Below, one piece after another: positions 11,251 to 38,770 of a DNA stretch of 64,000 nucleotides; the stretch's first letter is position 1, and each line of letters opens with the position of its first letter. This DNA is from Atrina japonica (taxonomy: Eukaryota; Mollusca; Bivalvia; Pterioida; Pinnidae). A program made the position numbers and the translations under genes. The DNA is taken from the NCBI GenBank assembly GCA_030159075.1, contig BROG01000006.1:2121001-2185000 (forward strand), read 5' to 3'. The notes beneath the pieces are model-generated. The model had not been told where the DNA came from, searched no databases, and saw nothing but the letters and a program-made list of their open reading frames with translations.

Positions 11251-12375
11251 TTCTTGACTTGGCTGCTGTGAAGAATAGGTCTCAATGTTTCAGATGTGGT
11301 GAGAGAGAGAGCTAATTTGTTGTGCAGTGATGGATGGAAGAGTATTGACACAGCTGATCTACCACACAGCCTTAGGAACATTCCATGTTGTGATTTTTAC
11401 AAGCTCATGAGCTTGTCAGCTTGTCCATTGTGTTCCATTACAATGTGCCAAAGTCAAAACCTTTTTGAAAATGGAACATTATTATAATCATATGCATGTT
11501 GTCATTGTTGTTTTGTACAGATTTCAAATGATCGTTGAAATAGGGAAACAACTTTCATTGCCCGAAAAGCGGACATAGCTTTCCCAAATATGCTCACATT
11601 TATGTTGTTCATTCCTTTGTGAGTCAGGAGAATTTTGTTAATTGGAAGTAACCCACATGTTTCAATTAAATGTGGTAAAATTCCTGATCTATAATTTGTG
11701 CCCTGGATGGGTCATTCAGTGCATAAGATTTTAACTATATTCAAGATTTTGAAATATCACCAGTTTCAAATATCAAGGCAGTAGATAAATGTAATCTGTG
11801 TAGAAAACAACAAATTTCATTTTTTGAAATTCTGTTTTTCTCACTATCATTCAACATAGACTTTAGTTATACTTAGCAAGAACCTTTCTATAAAAATCAT
11901 AGTCGTCTGTATAGAAACTATGATTGTTAACAGATATTTTTGGAATAAGAGTTGGCCATTACAGGCATGTTACATTACTGGCATGAAAATAACATTCATT
12001 CTATTATTAAGATTTCTCTCTTTTTAAAAATAGGTTAGATATCAGTTCTAGCAAATTTTACAAACTAAGCTAATTTAATAATTGAATTGTCTAAATATTT
12101 ATTTTGTGTCTGATCTAGTTTAGATTACAGAGACACTAAATAAGATCTATCAACAACGAAAATTGACATTGAATTTAAAGAAACTTTATTCCAAGGAATA
12201 GGACAAATTGAATCAAAATCATTTTATCATAAATTTGATATTTTCAAAGGATGCTTTGCAGCTTGTTATGTACAAAATTCTTGATTTAGATAATGTTCTT
12301 CAGTTACATGATCATTTGAAAGTTTAAAAAACTGTCATCTTTTAGACATTAAAATAAATACATTTCACAAAGAAG
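11251..12375 (+). other. CNOT9: Probable CNOT9 3' UTR with polyadenylation signal
   Basis: About 1.1 kb of AT-rich sequence without open frames or recognised repeats follows the stop. A canonical AATAAA is at 12353-12358. Its extent is inferred from that signal only, and earlier AT-rich variants could also be used. Confidence 0.45.
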
Positions 12376-12571
12376 TTTTGCCTTATCTGTTTTGAGGGCT
12401 GTTCATTCTGAGTACATCTGGAGGACGCATTATAGTATGAATATAATCCTGGCTAAAATCGTCTTTAGATGTGGCATTTTATGGTAGGCCGATGTCTCTT
12501 TGGCCCATAACTTCTTTATGCCTATTACCAGAATATATTTATACTTCGCATAAAAGTTGTTTGTGGAAAGT

Positions 12572-13634
12572 CGGTGAGCTTTGCTCATGGTGACCTATTG
12601 CTATCGCTTTTTATACGTTTTCGTCTCAAGAATGACTGAATGGATTGTGTCCAAACTTGGTACAGATGTTCTACACAAGGTCCTGCAGAAGTGTTGTTAC
12701 ATTTCGTGGCCATGCAAAATCTAAGATGGCCACCATGGCCTCTGATTGGCTGAAAAAATTTGAACTTCTTCTCAAGAATGACTCAATGGATCATGTCTAA
12801 ACTTGGTACTGATGTTCAACATAAGGTCCCACAAAATTGTAATTACTTTTTGTAGGCCATGTGAAATCCAAGATGACCGCCATGGCCTCCATATGACTTA
12901 AGACATTTTAGACTTCTTCTCAAGAACGACTGGAAGGATGAAGTCCAAACCTAGTACAAATGTTCCTTATGAGGTCCTGCACAATTGTTGTTACTTTTTG
13001 AGTGGATTTGAAAACCAAGATGGCGGCCCTGATTTCTGATTGGTTGTCTGATTTGATTTCTGATTTGAACCTCTACTCAAGAATGGGTAAACAGATGAAG
13101 TCCAAACTTAATTGATACTGCAAATGTTCGTCACAATGTCATACATAAGTGTTGTTACTTTTTTAGTGTATTAAAAATATGAGATGGTAGCCCTGCAGTG
13201 TTGTGAATTCATTGTTGAAACATGATAACCTTCTTGTTTTGTAAAATTTTTGACTACTTATCCATATCCATTGGGCCAATTTTAACCAAACTTGACAGGA
13301 AGTATAACCATGTAGAGCAGCATAAAGTTTGCGAATGAAAAGGGGCTAGGACCAAACATGGTTACCATGACTAAATATAGAAGAAATGAGTCAGCAGATA
13401 TTTTTTATTTAATATAGGTATATGAGAAAGTTGTTAGGAATTATAAAAGAACCATTTTTACAAAATTTCAATTCAAAGGTCAAGGTCACAGACACCTGCG
13501 TAAACAGAAAGTATAAGTTTTTTCTGTTAAATTTTAGACATGTTGGACTTCTCAAGAACCATTGGACTAATTGTAACCAAACTTGACTCCAAATTTTTCT
13601 CAGGTGACCGTTTAGGCCTATTGGGCCTCTTGTT
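12572..13634. repeat. Second long interspersed paragraph repeat
   Basis: It begins ggtgagctttgctcatggtg and ends gcctattgggcctcttg. Four internal paragraphs repeat 'cttctcaagaatgactgaatgga...gtccaaacttggtacagatgtt', 'aggtcctgca', 'gttgttact' and 'aagatggcc', at about 12625, 12770, 12910 and 13075. A fifth, weaker paragraph is near 13550. No coding frame was found. Confidence 0.7.
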
Positions 13635-13649
13635 TTTTTTTAATCCAGA

Positions 13650-15320
13650 GCATATATCGCACAAAACAGAAGGTACTGTTTTCAAACACAATAGTTGTTC
13701 TCAATGAGGCTCTGTGTCATGACCTTGACTCAAGTCTTTATTAAAAAGAAAAAAACATAGACTGATGAAAAAAACATGTTCACATGTTGAAGTCTGAAGA
13801 TTGACAGAATGACACGTTTCATATATACCGTCAGTTTCAATTACCTATGTCATTATTCTATTTTGTTTTCGGGAAATTTCAATAATGAGATATTGAATAG
13901 ACAATGGAACATACGAATATTTCAAATAGGGGAAAATCGAGATAGAAAATAACCTGTTCTTTAAGCTGATCGAGCTATGAAATAAATAGAAATAGGCGGT
14001 ATGGGTGTCTGGAGATAACAAATATGATAAACTGTAACATAATTTGACTTTTTAAAAAGTTTATTCACTGCTAATTTACAGCAAATAGTCGTAATATGAC
14101 AGTAGCAAGTACTAATTCAAAATTTTAAAATCAATTTTCATTAAAAACATAAGTACAAATTCCTTAAGAAAAGTACACTTTCTTAACCATTGTTATGTTC
14201 AATTCCACGTTTTCCATTTCTATAATTTATCTGTAACATGGAATATGACAAAAAACATAAAAGGTAAATGAGACACAACTAGTCATAAAGAGTCCTTAAA
14301 TCTATTTTACATGTAAAATGGTGATCAGTTTTGTTGAAAAATATTTGATATTAATAAATAAAATTTATTTTAGCCAATGTTAGGCTGAATATGATATGCA
14401 AATTTCAGATATACATTAAAATCGAACGTATATACATTAGGTGTGAAATTAAACCCACGATAATGCGATTCTGTTATGTATTAATTGTCGCCATAATATC
14501 TTAAATACATAGCTTAAACAACAACATCAAACGTAACATAACCAAAGTATAGAGATTGTGCCATCCTTAAGTGATGGAGACAAAAATAAGCATATAATGA
14601 CAATTACATCAGCAATAAAATTGATATTAAAATATATACTTTTTGCAACAACGTAATATTGTCGTCAAAGCTTTTACTAAATTTAAACAATTAAGATAAA
14701 TGTGCGTAATATTAACTATATCTAGATAAAGTCTGGATAAAATATTTCCCAAAGGAAAGATTTTTATACCATGATTTTTCATTTGATACTAAATGGTTCT
14801 GCAAAACTCCCGTTGTTTTGTTACATGTAGCAGAAGTTTTGGCTTTTAAGCACTATATCTCCAACAACTGCTTAAAGGGGTTCTTTGTCTAATCGATCGT
14901 CATTTTGTAACTATAAATCTTTAAGCGACACAACATGCACTTAAATTTAGCACAAAAGTTGATGTCAACTATCTGCACTAAATTTCCATATGGAATTTGG
15001 ATGTTTACACGTTATTAATTTGACTATATAATTAATTAGCGTCGATAACTTTCAGTAAATTAATAATGATAGTCAAAATCGATAACTTTACGTAAAACCG
15101 ATAATGAGTTCGGTCGGCAAATAACATTACCACTCTATTTTCGTTATATGTTTTTATAATTACGTAATGTATTGGTTATATCTATGTTGGAGCACATATT
15201 CGTTTGCTTTTAATTGTCATTTGGTGAATAAAATTAATTTCCCTTAACCTTTTCAGTTTTTTTCACGTAATGCTTTTTTGTCTTGAATGGTGTTTAAATT
15301 CACATTCAGCAATATTTCAT
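13650..15320. other. Intergenic AT-rich stretch
   Basis: I see no exon, repeat or RNA gene here. This is the gap between the converging CNOT9 and receptor genes. Confidence 0.5.
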
Positions 15321-15327
15321 TTATATG

Positions 15328-15400
15328 GTAACGGGTGTAATGCGGGACGAGTGAACCCGGTTACAATGTGCCCAGGAAGAGACCAGCGCCCTTCCTCAAA
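15328..15400 (-). mobile_element. 3' fragment of the GGTTCTCTC-type SINE
   Basis: The plus strand reads tatggtaacgg...gaacccggttacaatgtgcc followed by caggaagagacca. This is the same order as the distal part of the full SINE at 34453-34664. Confidence 0.55.
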
Positions 15401-16018
15401 TTTTTGGATAATGTTACAAGAACCATAATCATATTGGTTTGAGCAGTTTACATGATTTTTATAAAACTTTCTGGTAATTAGAAATAACTAGCATAAAAAG
15501 TTGGTGGATATTGTAAAAAATAAAGGAGATTATTTTTTATACTCCGTTTTGCTTCATTGTCTTTTGTCATTTCACTCAGTTTCAAATCTTAATAGATCCA
15601 CCCAAAGCAATATAAAATTGAAAGTGCACAAAAACGGTCCTGACCTGGGATCTTTTTTATTGTATTAATAATTTTTCGCGTTTTTATTTATCTATTTACT
15701 CATACTTTTCAACTTATCAATTTATTGTTGGAAGATAAACCGAAACTTGTAATGACGTGATCTAAAATCCGTTCTGTTGAAAGATTTATGAAGAAATTTA
15801 TATCTCCATGGCTCGATATTGTTTTCAGGTATTTTTTTATTTTCAAAGTTTGCCAAACCGAGCAGAAATTTATTTTGTATTGCAGTACAAATATCACATT
15901 GACTTGTATGTACCTAAGTATGACGTAATCAAAATGTACTTGGTTGATTAAATGAAGGAATGAACTTGTCGCTTTGATTGGATGTTGTTTTACGTCACAC
16001 TGAACACTTTTCCAGTTA

Positions 16019-16198
16019 CAGTAAAATCTGCTTTAGTGACCACCTGTGTATAAAGACCACCTGATCACAAAGATTGTTTTTTTTGCCGTCCCCAATAGTA
16101 CCATTTGTGAACAAATCAACCTCTATATAAAGACCACCTCCCAATAAAGACCGGTTTTCTTGTGTCCCTAAGGAGGTCGTTATATACAAGTTTTACTG
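16019..16198. mobile_element. Tc1/mariner-pogo-like MITE, copy 2
   Basis: The ends are cagtaaaatctgctttagtg and the complement of gttatatacaagttttactg, with TA on both sides (16017-16018, 16199-16200). It shares its internal blocks with copy 1 at 2650-2816. It is 180 bp and noncoding. Confidence 0.88.
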
Positions 16199-16199
16199 T

Positions 16200-16275
16200 A
16201 TATGGTGGCGGTCAGTTTTTAATGGTCATTGAGAGAACCCGGTTATAATGTACTACCCGGGAAGAGACCAACAGC
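16200..16275 (-). mobile_element. 3' fragment of the GGTTCTCTC-type SINE, next to a MITE
   Basis: The stretch tatggtggcggtcagttttt...agagaacccggttataatgt...gggaagagacca matches the distal part of the SINE at 34453-34664. It starts directly at the right TA of the adjacent MITE. Confidence 0.65.
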
Positions 16276-16286
16276 AGGAATGAAAT

Positions 16287-16292
16287 TTTATT
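16287..16292 (-). terminator. Possible polyadenylation signal of the receptor gene
   Basis: AATAAA on the minus strand lies 287 nt past the receptor stop codon. The placement is plausible, but other AT-rich variants exist nearer the stop. Confidence 0.3.
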
Positions 16293-16578
16293 TCAACATG
16301 AAGTACGTCTTTGTATCCGGTCATTGCACCAGGCAAGATTAGTCTGTGCATGCCTATATATGTATTTGAACACATGAGTAAATAATCTTTCAGTAATAGC
16401 TGAAATGAAATACAGATTAGTTTTATCCCCATGACATTTTAGACATAGGATAGTAAGTTGACAAAAATGGTAACGGAACACTAGTTAAACTAGTGGTGAT
16501 TGCACCCTTTCCAATCATGACTTATTTTGTATAACGTTTTTGGTTTTCTTTTTTCTGAGGAATTCTTGTCAGATATTT

Positions 16579-31363
<14,785 letters not shown>

Positions 31364-31827
31364 CTGCAAAACAAAATTAATAACCTCATTTAAAAGTATA
31401 CCTGAGCTATTTAATCATATTTGATGTAAGACATTACTATACAGTGGAGTACAGAGTTAATATGAGATTGACGATTACATAAATATGATATACACATTGT
31501 ATGCAATAGCACAGCATTATTTGATACATCGCACAAAAAGTGACCGTAGGCATATTTTCCAGTTTTGATAAATATAAAAAATGAAATTCATCGATGCTTT
31601 TGCTGTTTCTCTGTTGATTACATTTATCTCATGAGATTGTTATAATCAATAAGAAAGAATCATGGTGTTACATCGGCCATTACGGCCACTTTCATCCATA
31701 GTTCCGGCATATACTTAAGAATTCATCCCTCATTCCTAAACATACTTAGTCTATGCTTATTCTATATATCAAATCCTCATCACATGGATATATATTCTAA
31801 TTTTGGGACTGAGTGAGATGAAAATAA

Positions 31828-31951
<124 letters not shown>

Positions 31952-32956
31952 TTCCTCAACATAACTTAGACAAGTTACGCTTTTTCATCGAATTGGAGCA
32001 CATTCACATGAAACATTAAATGTCAGTAATAGAACTTGAAGACCAAGAAGTATAACAAATGAAACTATACTCTATATTCAGGAGCTTAGAAGAGCTGTTG
32101 ATAGATTTACCAATGAAATTTCATTACTTGTATTACAAAAGGAATCCATTTCCCTCTGAAGTAGCATCTGTTTATTTTTACAATTTGACAGAACTTAAAA
32201 TAGAGAGATTGTTGTGTTTTAAGTACATATTGTATCAAATGAAATAACATTTATTACATATAATAAGTAGTTTTGGGACGTTTTAAGTGGATGGAAAATA
32301 AATTTAATTAATGTAAAACAAGTTGTTTCAATTTTGACTTGACATGGTGATTTGATATAATTTGATTTCACTAGTAATTCAAAGACTTCTCATAGTTTTT
32401 GTTTTTTCGCTGATTTAAAACGCACGTAAATGATACATAAAAATACATAAATAACCACAGTTTGTACAAGGTTAAATAAATTGATTGACAATTGGAAAAG
32501 TCGCTGTTTCTTTGAAAACTTGAACACAAAGACTTTCCAAAGTTAAGTGTAGCACAAATAAAATTACGAGAAATTAGAAGAATCCTAAAAAGGGGTCATT
32601 GTGCACTTTCGATGCTTTTTGGTGATTTTCGGAAATATAAATACCTAGCTATAAAACTGCCATCGACATGTTGAGATAATAAGTTGTGTAGACACGGGCC
32701 CGAAATCACCAAATTTACTCGAAAACATATGGAATGGTCATTTAAGTTTTATCAACGGTCATTATGTTATATTACTGTAATTGAGTATAGTGTAAGATTG
32801 CATAGATAATTGGGTCATACAATAGTTATTACAAACCATAAACAACATGTCAAAATGCCACATCTAGTACACAAATTACACAACGGTGTTCAGAAACGAT
32901 GACCTAATTTAGAGATACAGATTTATCTGAAAAACTGGTGAGTATATCCTGTGCGC

Positions 32957-33042
32957 GCGCACACACACACACACACTCACACACACACACAACACACACA
33001 CACACACACACACACATACACACACATACACACACACACACG
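32957..33042. repeat. Interrupted (CA)n microsatellite
   Basis: A CA-rich tract carries single-base interruptions (ctc, aaca, cata). It starts with a gcgcgcgc run near 32953. Confidence 0.93.
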
Positions 33043-33277
33043 GAGCTTTAAAAACTGAAATTATGTTGATGTTAATTGTCATTATGACCTATGTCAAAAT
33101 TGTCTAACTAATACATATATTATTAGAAATTACTTTAACAATTATACATTGATTAGAGTCATCTAGTACGTTTTTAAGAGATGGAATTGCGCGTATTGGA
33201 TACTCTTTATATCTTTCATTATAAACCCATTATTATACTGGCACCAAAGTGAACGGAAATATATCATTTGCATCGTT

Positions 33278-33763
33278 TTATAATGCTAATTGTTCAACTT
33301 CTAATTGAAATTTAAATATTGTGATTGCCCGGTTTAAATTACAGTAGACTGAATAATCAATGATAAATACCAAATATGTATTGCAAAGCGACAAATAAAA
33401 AAAGACATCACGAAGATCCAATAAAACGCCAGATTGAGAGCTTAATCTTAATATAAGGATTAGTTTCATTAGAATAACACGATAATAAGAGATATTTACG
33501 GACGAAATGTACAAGAAATAGATTTTGCATTGCTGTGACACATCAACGTAAATATTTTCACTTTCATTTATTTTATTTTCAATGTAATTGGGCATTTGTC
33601 TGAATATAAATACATTCCTATTTTTTCTAATATGGTTTTCCGAGCCGATGAAATATTTGACTAAACATGTTATCATAATAGGATGAGGTTTGTTTTGGTT
33701 TGGTTGATGTGTCTTGCACTTACACAGGGGGCAACATTTATATTTTTTTAATGCGTTAAACAA
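33278..33763 (-). CDS. Orphan open frame, 161 codons, doubtful
   Basis: The frame is open, with an N-terminal CCPLCKCKTH cluster and hydrophobic stretches later (IYFLYISSVN, YLSLCNTYLVFIIDY). It matches no family I recognise, has no visible splice partner, and its composition follows the AT-rich background. It may be chance; a lineage-specific gene cannot be excluded. Confidence 0.12.
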   Translation of the reverse strand: MFNALKKYKCCPLCKCKTHQPNQNKPHPIMITCLVKYFIGSENHIRKNRNVFIFRQMPNYIENKINESENIYVDVSQQCKIYFLYISSVNISYYRVILMKLILILRLSSQSGVLLDLRDVFFYLSLCNTYLVFIIDYSVYCNLNRAITIFKFQLEVEQLAL

Positions 33764-33894
33764 CGGTAGGAATCATTAAGATTAGCTGAAGATAAAGACA
33801 AATTTGTCTAAACGATATTTTTGCCTTCAGATACGAGTAATACATATTTGTAAGAGAATCAGACCTATGCGATCTGCTACAATATAGATAATCA

Positions 33895-33895
<1 letters not shown>

Positions 33896-33941
<46 letters not shown>

Positions 33942-33993
33942 CTCATCCTCCTCCTACTACTACTACTACTAATTATTTTACTACAGCTGTTAA

Positions 33994-34072
<79 letters not shown>

Positions 34073-34100
34073 GATACTACTTATACTAATACTACTACAT
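33896..34100. repeat. (TAC)n trinucleotide microsatellite
   Basis: There are three TAC/ACT blocks separated by cctcatcctcctc and a short unique spacer. The serine-rich frame read from it on the minus strand is an artefact. Confidence 0.95.
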
Positions 34101-34452
34101 TTGATAAATGCACAATTCATTGTCTGGAAGAATATATTTATCATTTCAAAAATTATCTTTAAAAACACTAGACTCCCGAAAAAAGATAGATATCGTACTA
34201 AGACGATTTTTCATGATGGTTAATATCTGATGAAACAGCTAAGATATCATAACTATTTTAACTTCAGAGATATTTTTTGAAGACGCTGAGGTGATAATGT
34301 TTCTTACATATTTCTTTCAGTCATTATGATGCTTTAACTACCATCTATATAATCGTTTATCAATTTCAATGAAATCTTTTCGCACCATTACAGTACATTC
34401 GCTGTTTTATTGGTATGTTATGCCACATACAAAAAGCTCTCAGTTACTAGTA

Positions 34453-34664
34453 TATAGTGGTGGTCAGTTTTTAATGGTGGAGGAGAGAACCCGGTTACAA
34501 AGTACCGGGAAAAGATCACTGACCTTTCACATGTATTCTTGCAAACTTTCTAAAAACACCAGTCTAGCTTTTGGATGGATTCGAACCCATGATGGGTAAA
34601 AGTGGTGAGGGACTTCATAGTTACACGTGTGACGCTCTAACAAATCGGCCATGAAAGATCCCCC
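34453..34664 (-). mobile_element. Second tRNA-derived SINE family, near full length
   Basis: On the minus strand it starts gatctttcatggccgatttg with box A-like gccgatttgttagagcgt, then box B gggttcgaatcc. A second module, ccgggttctctcctccacca, follows, with a tail ending in ctgaccaccactatata. Its 3' module recurs alone at 15.33, 16.20 and 19.66 kb. It is not a working tRNA gene: the cloverleaf pairing is absent. Target-site duplications are not evident. Confidence 0.78.
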
Positions 34665-36129
34665 ATCGCATTCCTTTCCACAGTCATAATTAAAATGTGT
34701 TTAAGTACACCTTGCCCCATTTTCTTGTAAATAGAAATGAATTTCGTAAAAGAAGCTATTGCCGTATTTTGTCTACTTGTCATAAACAGACATTTCGAAT
34801 TGTTCCTGATTGATAGCTTAAATTACTCAATAAATTGAAATGTCTGTGTAACAATTCTTCCACAAAGACAGGAATTCATTATTTGTTTTACAAATTAGTC
34901 TCTATGGTATTACGCCATTTCTTTTTTTCAGTAAGCGTTATAAAAATATAGATAAGATAGAACTGTTTGGTTTAATTAATATAGTGCCACGATCATTCTG
35001 AATTAGAAACAGCATATTGACAAAACCTATTTTATTGCTTTATTGTCTAAACAGAAAGAATTTTTGATGAGAGTTGCGATGTAATCAAATAAGATACAAT
35101 GTATGTTTCCAGAGAAGCTCTGTTGTGTCGTTCAAACGTATTAGATTGTTGATAATAATCGATCAGATGTACCCAATTTCGTTGAAAATTACACGCGTTC
35201 ATGTTTGCTATAATAGTTGATATTTCTTGACATTCCCCAAAACACAAACCTCTAAAATAGTAAATAAATTCGATTTGTTTTAACTTGTGTGTTCCTTGTT
35301 ATCATATAAAGATTGATACATAAGTGATTCAAGCTTTATCTCGATGGCTCGATGTTAGGGCTTTACTATTGATTTACAAAATATTTCTAAATCAATAGTA
35401 AGACTATTTCAGTTTAGTGTTACCATTCAATTTGTAACTGATTTTGTCTGTTTGTTATGCTGACCTGTAACTTTGGAAGGTACAATGAAATAGATTCCCA
35501 CAAATTGACGTCAGAAAACAAAATGTCTATATTTCCGCGAATTTGTATCATTTTATTGAACTGAAGGTAGAGGACTGCGGTTATCATGAAAAGGTCTATA
35601 GAACAAATAATACAACATATATGAATTTATTTTACGTCCCGCCAATAATTTACTTACATGATATTTACTTATGGCAATTGAGTATTAGTTTTTTTGTGCT
35701 ACGCATACCCTGGAGCGATACGTCAATTTATGGTGGCGTTAGAAAAATCCGTGGCTTTATTACTTACATCGAGCTCTTGGCGATAGAACAGTCACTTCCA
35801 TTTAAGGTATGATACGGTATCGGAAATGTATCCGCTTGCCGGCCGATTTATCCATCTTTGAATAGATTACTCGTTTTAAAATATATTTTATATATCATAT
35901 ATTATCTATTAGAATATCAACATCAGCAGTTCTCCACAACATTCTTATGCTAATACAAAACACTAGGATCAATTTATTATGATTTTGTTGCATTTTGTAG
36001 TCTGTTTGAAATTTGCATGTCGCAATTTAAAAAGTACTGATACCAAAGTGTTATCCATTAGTCCAGATAACAATATACAAACATTGTTACCGTTGTTGTA
36101 CATTTACGGTCCTCTCGGGAGAAAGCAGT

Positions 36130-36215
36130 TGTGATGGACAAGTGTGTCGTGGATAAGGCAGTATTCCCTGCCGACCGGTCACATCCACTATGGGTCCCTG
36201 GTCAAATATACATAA
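36130..36215 (-). mobile_element. Strongly decayed retroelement tail fragment E
   Basis: The words gatggacaagtgtg, cctgccgaccggtcacatcc and gggtccctggtcaaat keep the order of the common element's tail. Confidence 0.55.
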
Positions 36216-37379
36216 AATCTAATGGGGCCATTTATCAGTCAGTTATTGTTTCTATGGTCAATTTGAAAATCACTTTATGTAATTTCCTAGCCAATTTACA
36301 AGATTTATTACAGCGCTTTGATAAACAATTGTTAGAATGCAATTGCATTGGGTATATGAATTTAATAATCTTGATTACTTTCTGAACAATTTGTCTTTAC
36401 GAGTGAGAACCACAATTACCATTTGATATTACCAAGATAATAGATTATATTTGTTTTCATTCTTAAGAACTCTGAGTATCAATTTTACAGAATTCTGAAA
36501 TGATAGCAACAGTGATAATAATATATATCGTAGAAAGTTTGTTACGTAATATCGTTAAAACTTCCTCTAGAATCCTATACATATATGCACGTGAACTGAT
36601 AACGAAACTGTAATATAAATTTTTAAAAACGACATTAATGGATTGGTGTCATCACAAGAACGTGCAATTTCCCACGTATCACCAAAATGGAATTCTGACC
36701 ACAGCAAAACATGCGACCAACTTCACGAATCAGATTTTAAAGTGAAAATTTGTTTCGCCTGTTCATGTTTCTAGCAACGTGCACACAAAAAATAAGTTTG
36801 TTTACTATTTACGAGTAATCTTTGTACTATTCGGTTTCATAATTTTGTGACCAATTATGTATATGCCTGCATCGAAATATCAGCTATTTTTAAAATAATG
36901 ACTCTAAATTTAATAGTCACATTTTGTATATTAGTTACATTCGGTTTTTATTAAATTTGCAAATTTTGGTATGAACATTCAGATCTGGTAATATTGTTAC
37001 TAACCAAAATTTTTCTTTATACACTTTACATTTCAGAATAAACATCTATTATTTCATGTGATTAGAGGATAACTGATATTGATTTTAATTTTTAAACGTT
37101 TTCTAGTTATGTCGCTATATAAGGCAAGTGATTTTTTTGTAGAATTGAAATTCTTTATTAAGTACTTTAAATGTCTGTGTGGTCATATTAGTTTATCAAT
37201 AAAAAACAATAGTGTTGAAAGTCAACAGTTTGCTCATTTTACGGTCGTTACAATCAACGTGTTTGTCGCACCTTGTAGGCTTGTATCCTTATTTAGGATG
37301 TTAATTGCTTGGTAAGGGGTTTATAATCGTCTACATCATTATGACCATGGGATTATGTATATTCTTTTATCTGGCGTTA

Positions 37380-37485
37380 CCAGCTCTGGTCTGGTTTGAC
37401 CAGTGGTTAATTTGGGATGTTCATACTTCCATTGCGCCTGGTCCCACTTGCAGATTTTCTAGAGACCAATGTTTGTGTATTACTA
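37380..37485 (+). mobile_element. Decayed retroelement tail fragment, plus orientation
   Basis: The stretch ggtttgaccagtggttaatt...cctggtcccacttgcag...agagaccaatgtttgtgt aligns word for word with the tail 'gtgtgaccggtcgaca...cctgatcccacctcttg...agaggtccgtgtttgt'. Confidence 0.55.
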
Positions 37486-37535
37486 CGTGGTTTCCGCTGC
37501 TATGGGCTCAGTGCGACCTATGTTTTTTATTATTA

Positions 37536-38020
37536 TGATGGTTTTGGATTTGTCTTGTTTTAACTTGGTAAAGCTTCTGACAATTTAGCCAGCGTATGCC
37601 GACGTATCAACATTTAAGTTAATACGCTGGCATACGTCTGAAAAGTTGTAAGTAAGTGTGTATGAGTTAAAAACACGCTTTTATGTTTTTTATTTAAATG
37701 GTTTTGAATTTGTCTTGTTTTAACTTGGTAAAGCTTCTGACGATTTAGCCAGCGTATGCCGACGTATCAACATTTAAGTTAATACGCTGGCATACGTCTG
37801 AAAAGTTGTAAGTAAGTGTTGTATGAGTCAAAAACACGCTTTTAGGTTTTTATTTAAATGGTTTTTGATTTGTCTTGTTTTAACTGATTTGGTAAAGCTT
37901 CTAGCGATTTAGCCAGCGTATGCCGACGTATCAACATTTAAGTTAATACGCTGGCATACGTCTGAAAAGTTGTAAGTAAGTTTTGTATGAGTTAAAAACA
38001 CGCTTTTATGTTTTTTATTA
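37536..38020. repeat. 160-bp tandem satellite, three units plus a diverged fourth
   Basis: The anchor gtcttgttttaac recurs at 37552, 37712 and 37872, an exact 160-bp spacing. The third unit has a 4-bp insertion (taactgattt). Each unit holds the inverted pair gccagcgtat...atacgctggc around a ~23-bp loop, followed by catacgtctg and gttgtaagtaagt. A diverged partial unit, with gtatgccgacgtaaac, continues to about 38180. The unit length equals that of the bivalve BIV160 satellite; relatedness is inference. Confidence 0.9.
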
Positions 38021-38615
38021 TAAGGTTTCGAGGCTTTTAACGGCAAGGCGATTTATCGTATGCCGACGTAAACTTTTGCTGGCATGTCTGGTTGTAAAAC
38101 TTTTCGACGCTGGTTACGCTAGCGTCGAGGTACGAAAAGATTGTCGAAAACTTTTGTGTATGCGGATTACTTTTCGACACATTCTAGCGCATGAGCCATA
38201 CGTTGTAGGTACGTTATACGATCGTTAACATACTTTCCTACATATTACTTGTAAATGTCCACTGTTTCTGAAATTACAGCGAAATTTCGACATATGCCAA
38301 CGTTTTTATGTTTCATAGGTCAGCATAGGTTCAACATATCGTTAATGTGTGAAAGGGCTACAACAAAAGTTCGACTTATGTCAACGGTTTATGAAAATGT
38401 TCATATGAAGGCATACGTTTGACAAATCTTTAACGTGTGACAGGGCTTTAAAAATTGCATTAAATCAAAAATTTTTAACATATGGAAGATTTAAAAATGT
38501 TCATTCACTGATGGTTGTATGTGGTGTCAAACTACTATTTTCGCATAAATATGTTTTTGCTCAGTAACTGATTAGTTGAATATACATACATCAATTGAAA
38601 ACAATATATATTACA

Positions 38616-38619
<4 letters not shown>

Positions 38620-38646
<27 letters not shown>

Positions 38647-38677
38647 TTTCTTTTTATTTATTTATTTATTGATCTAT

Positions 38678-38712
<35 letters not shown>

Positions 38713-38770
38713 TTTTTTATTTCAATATATTTATTTATTTATTTATTAATTTATTTATTCATTCATTTAT
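38620..38770. repeat. (TTA)n/(TTTA)n low-complexity tract
   Basis: TTA units pass into TTTA units with few interruptions. Confidence 0.95.

Noticed and set aside
32111..32167. Minus-strand 57-nt segment with acceptor ataaacag and donor gtaaatct, open in two frames, a candidate upstream receptor exon
   Set aside because: The frame that would end in phase 1 contains a stop, and the peptide does not resemble the hormone-binding domain.
33827..34168. Serine-rich minus-strand frame
   Set aside because: It is translated from a (TAC)n microsatellite.
35764..35797. Minus-strand ATG...gtaagt segment resembling a short first coding exon
   Set aside because: Joining it directly to the exon at 31363 makes a stop codon, and there is no signal-peptide character.
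37552..38020. Regularly spaced repeats considered as a CRISPR array
   Set aside because: Units are contiguous 160-bp tandem copies with no unique spacers, in a eukaryotic genome.
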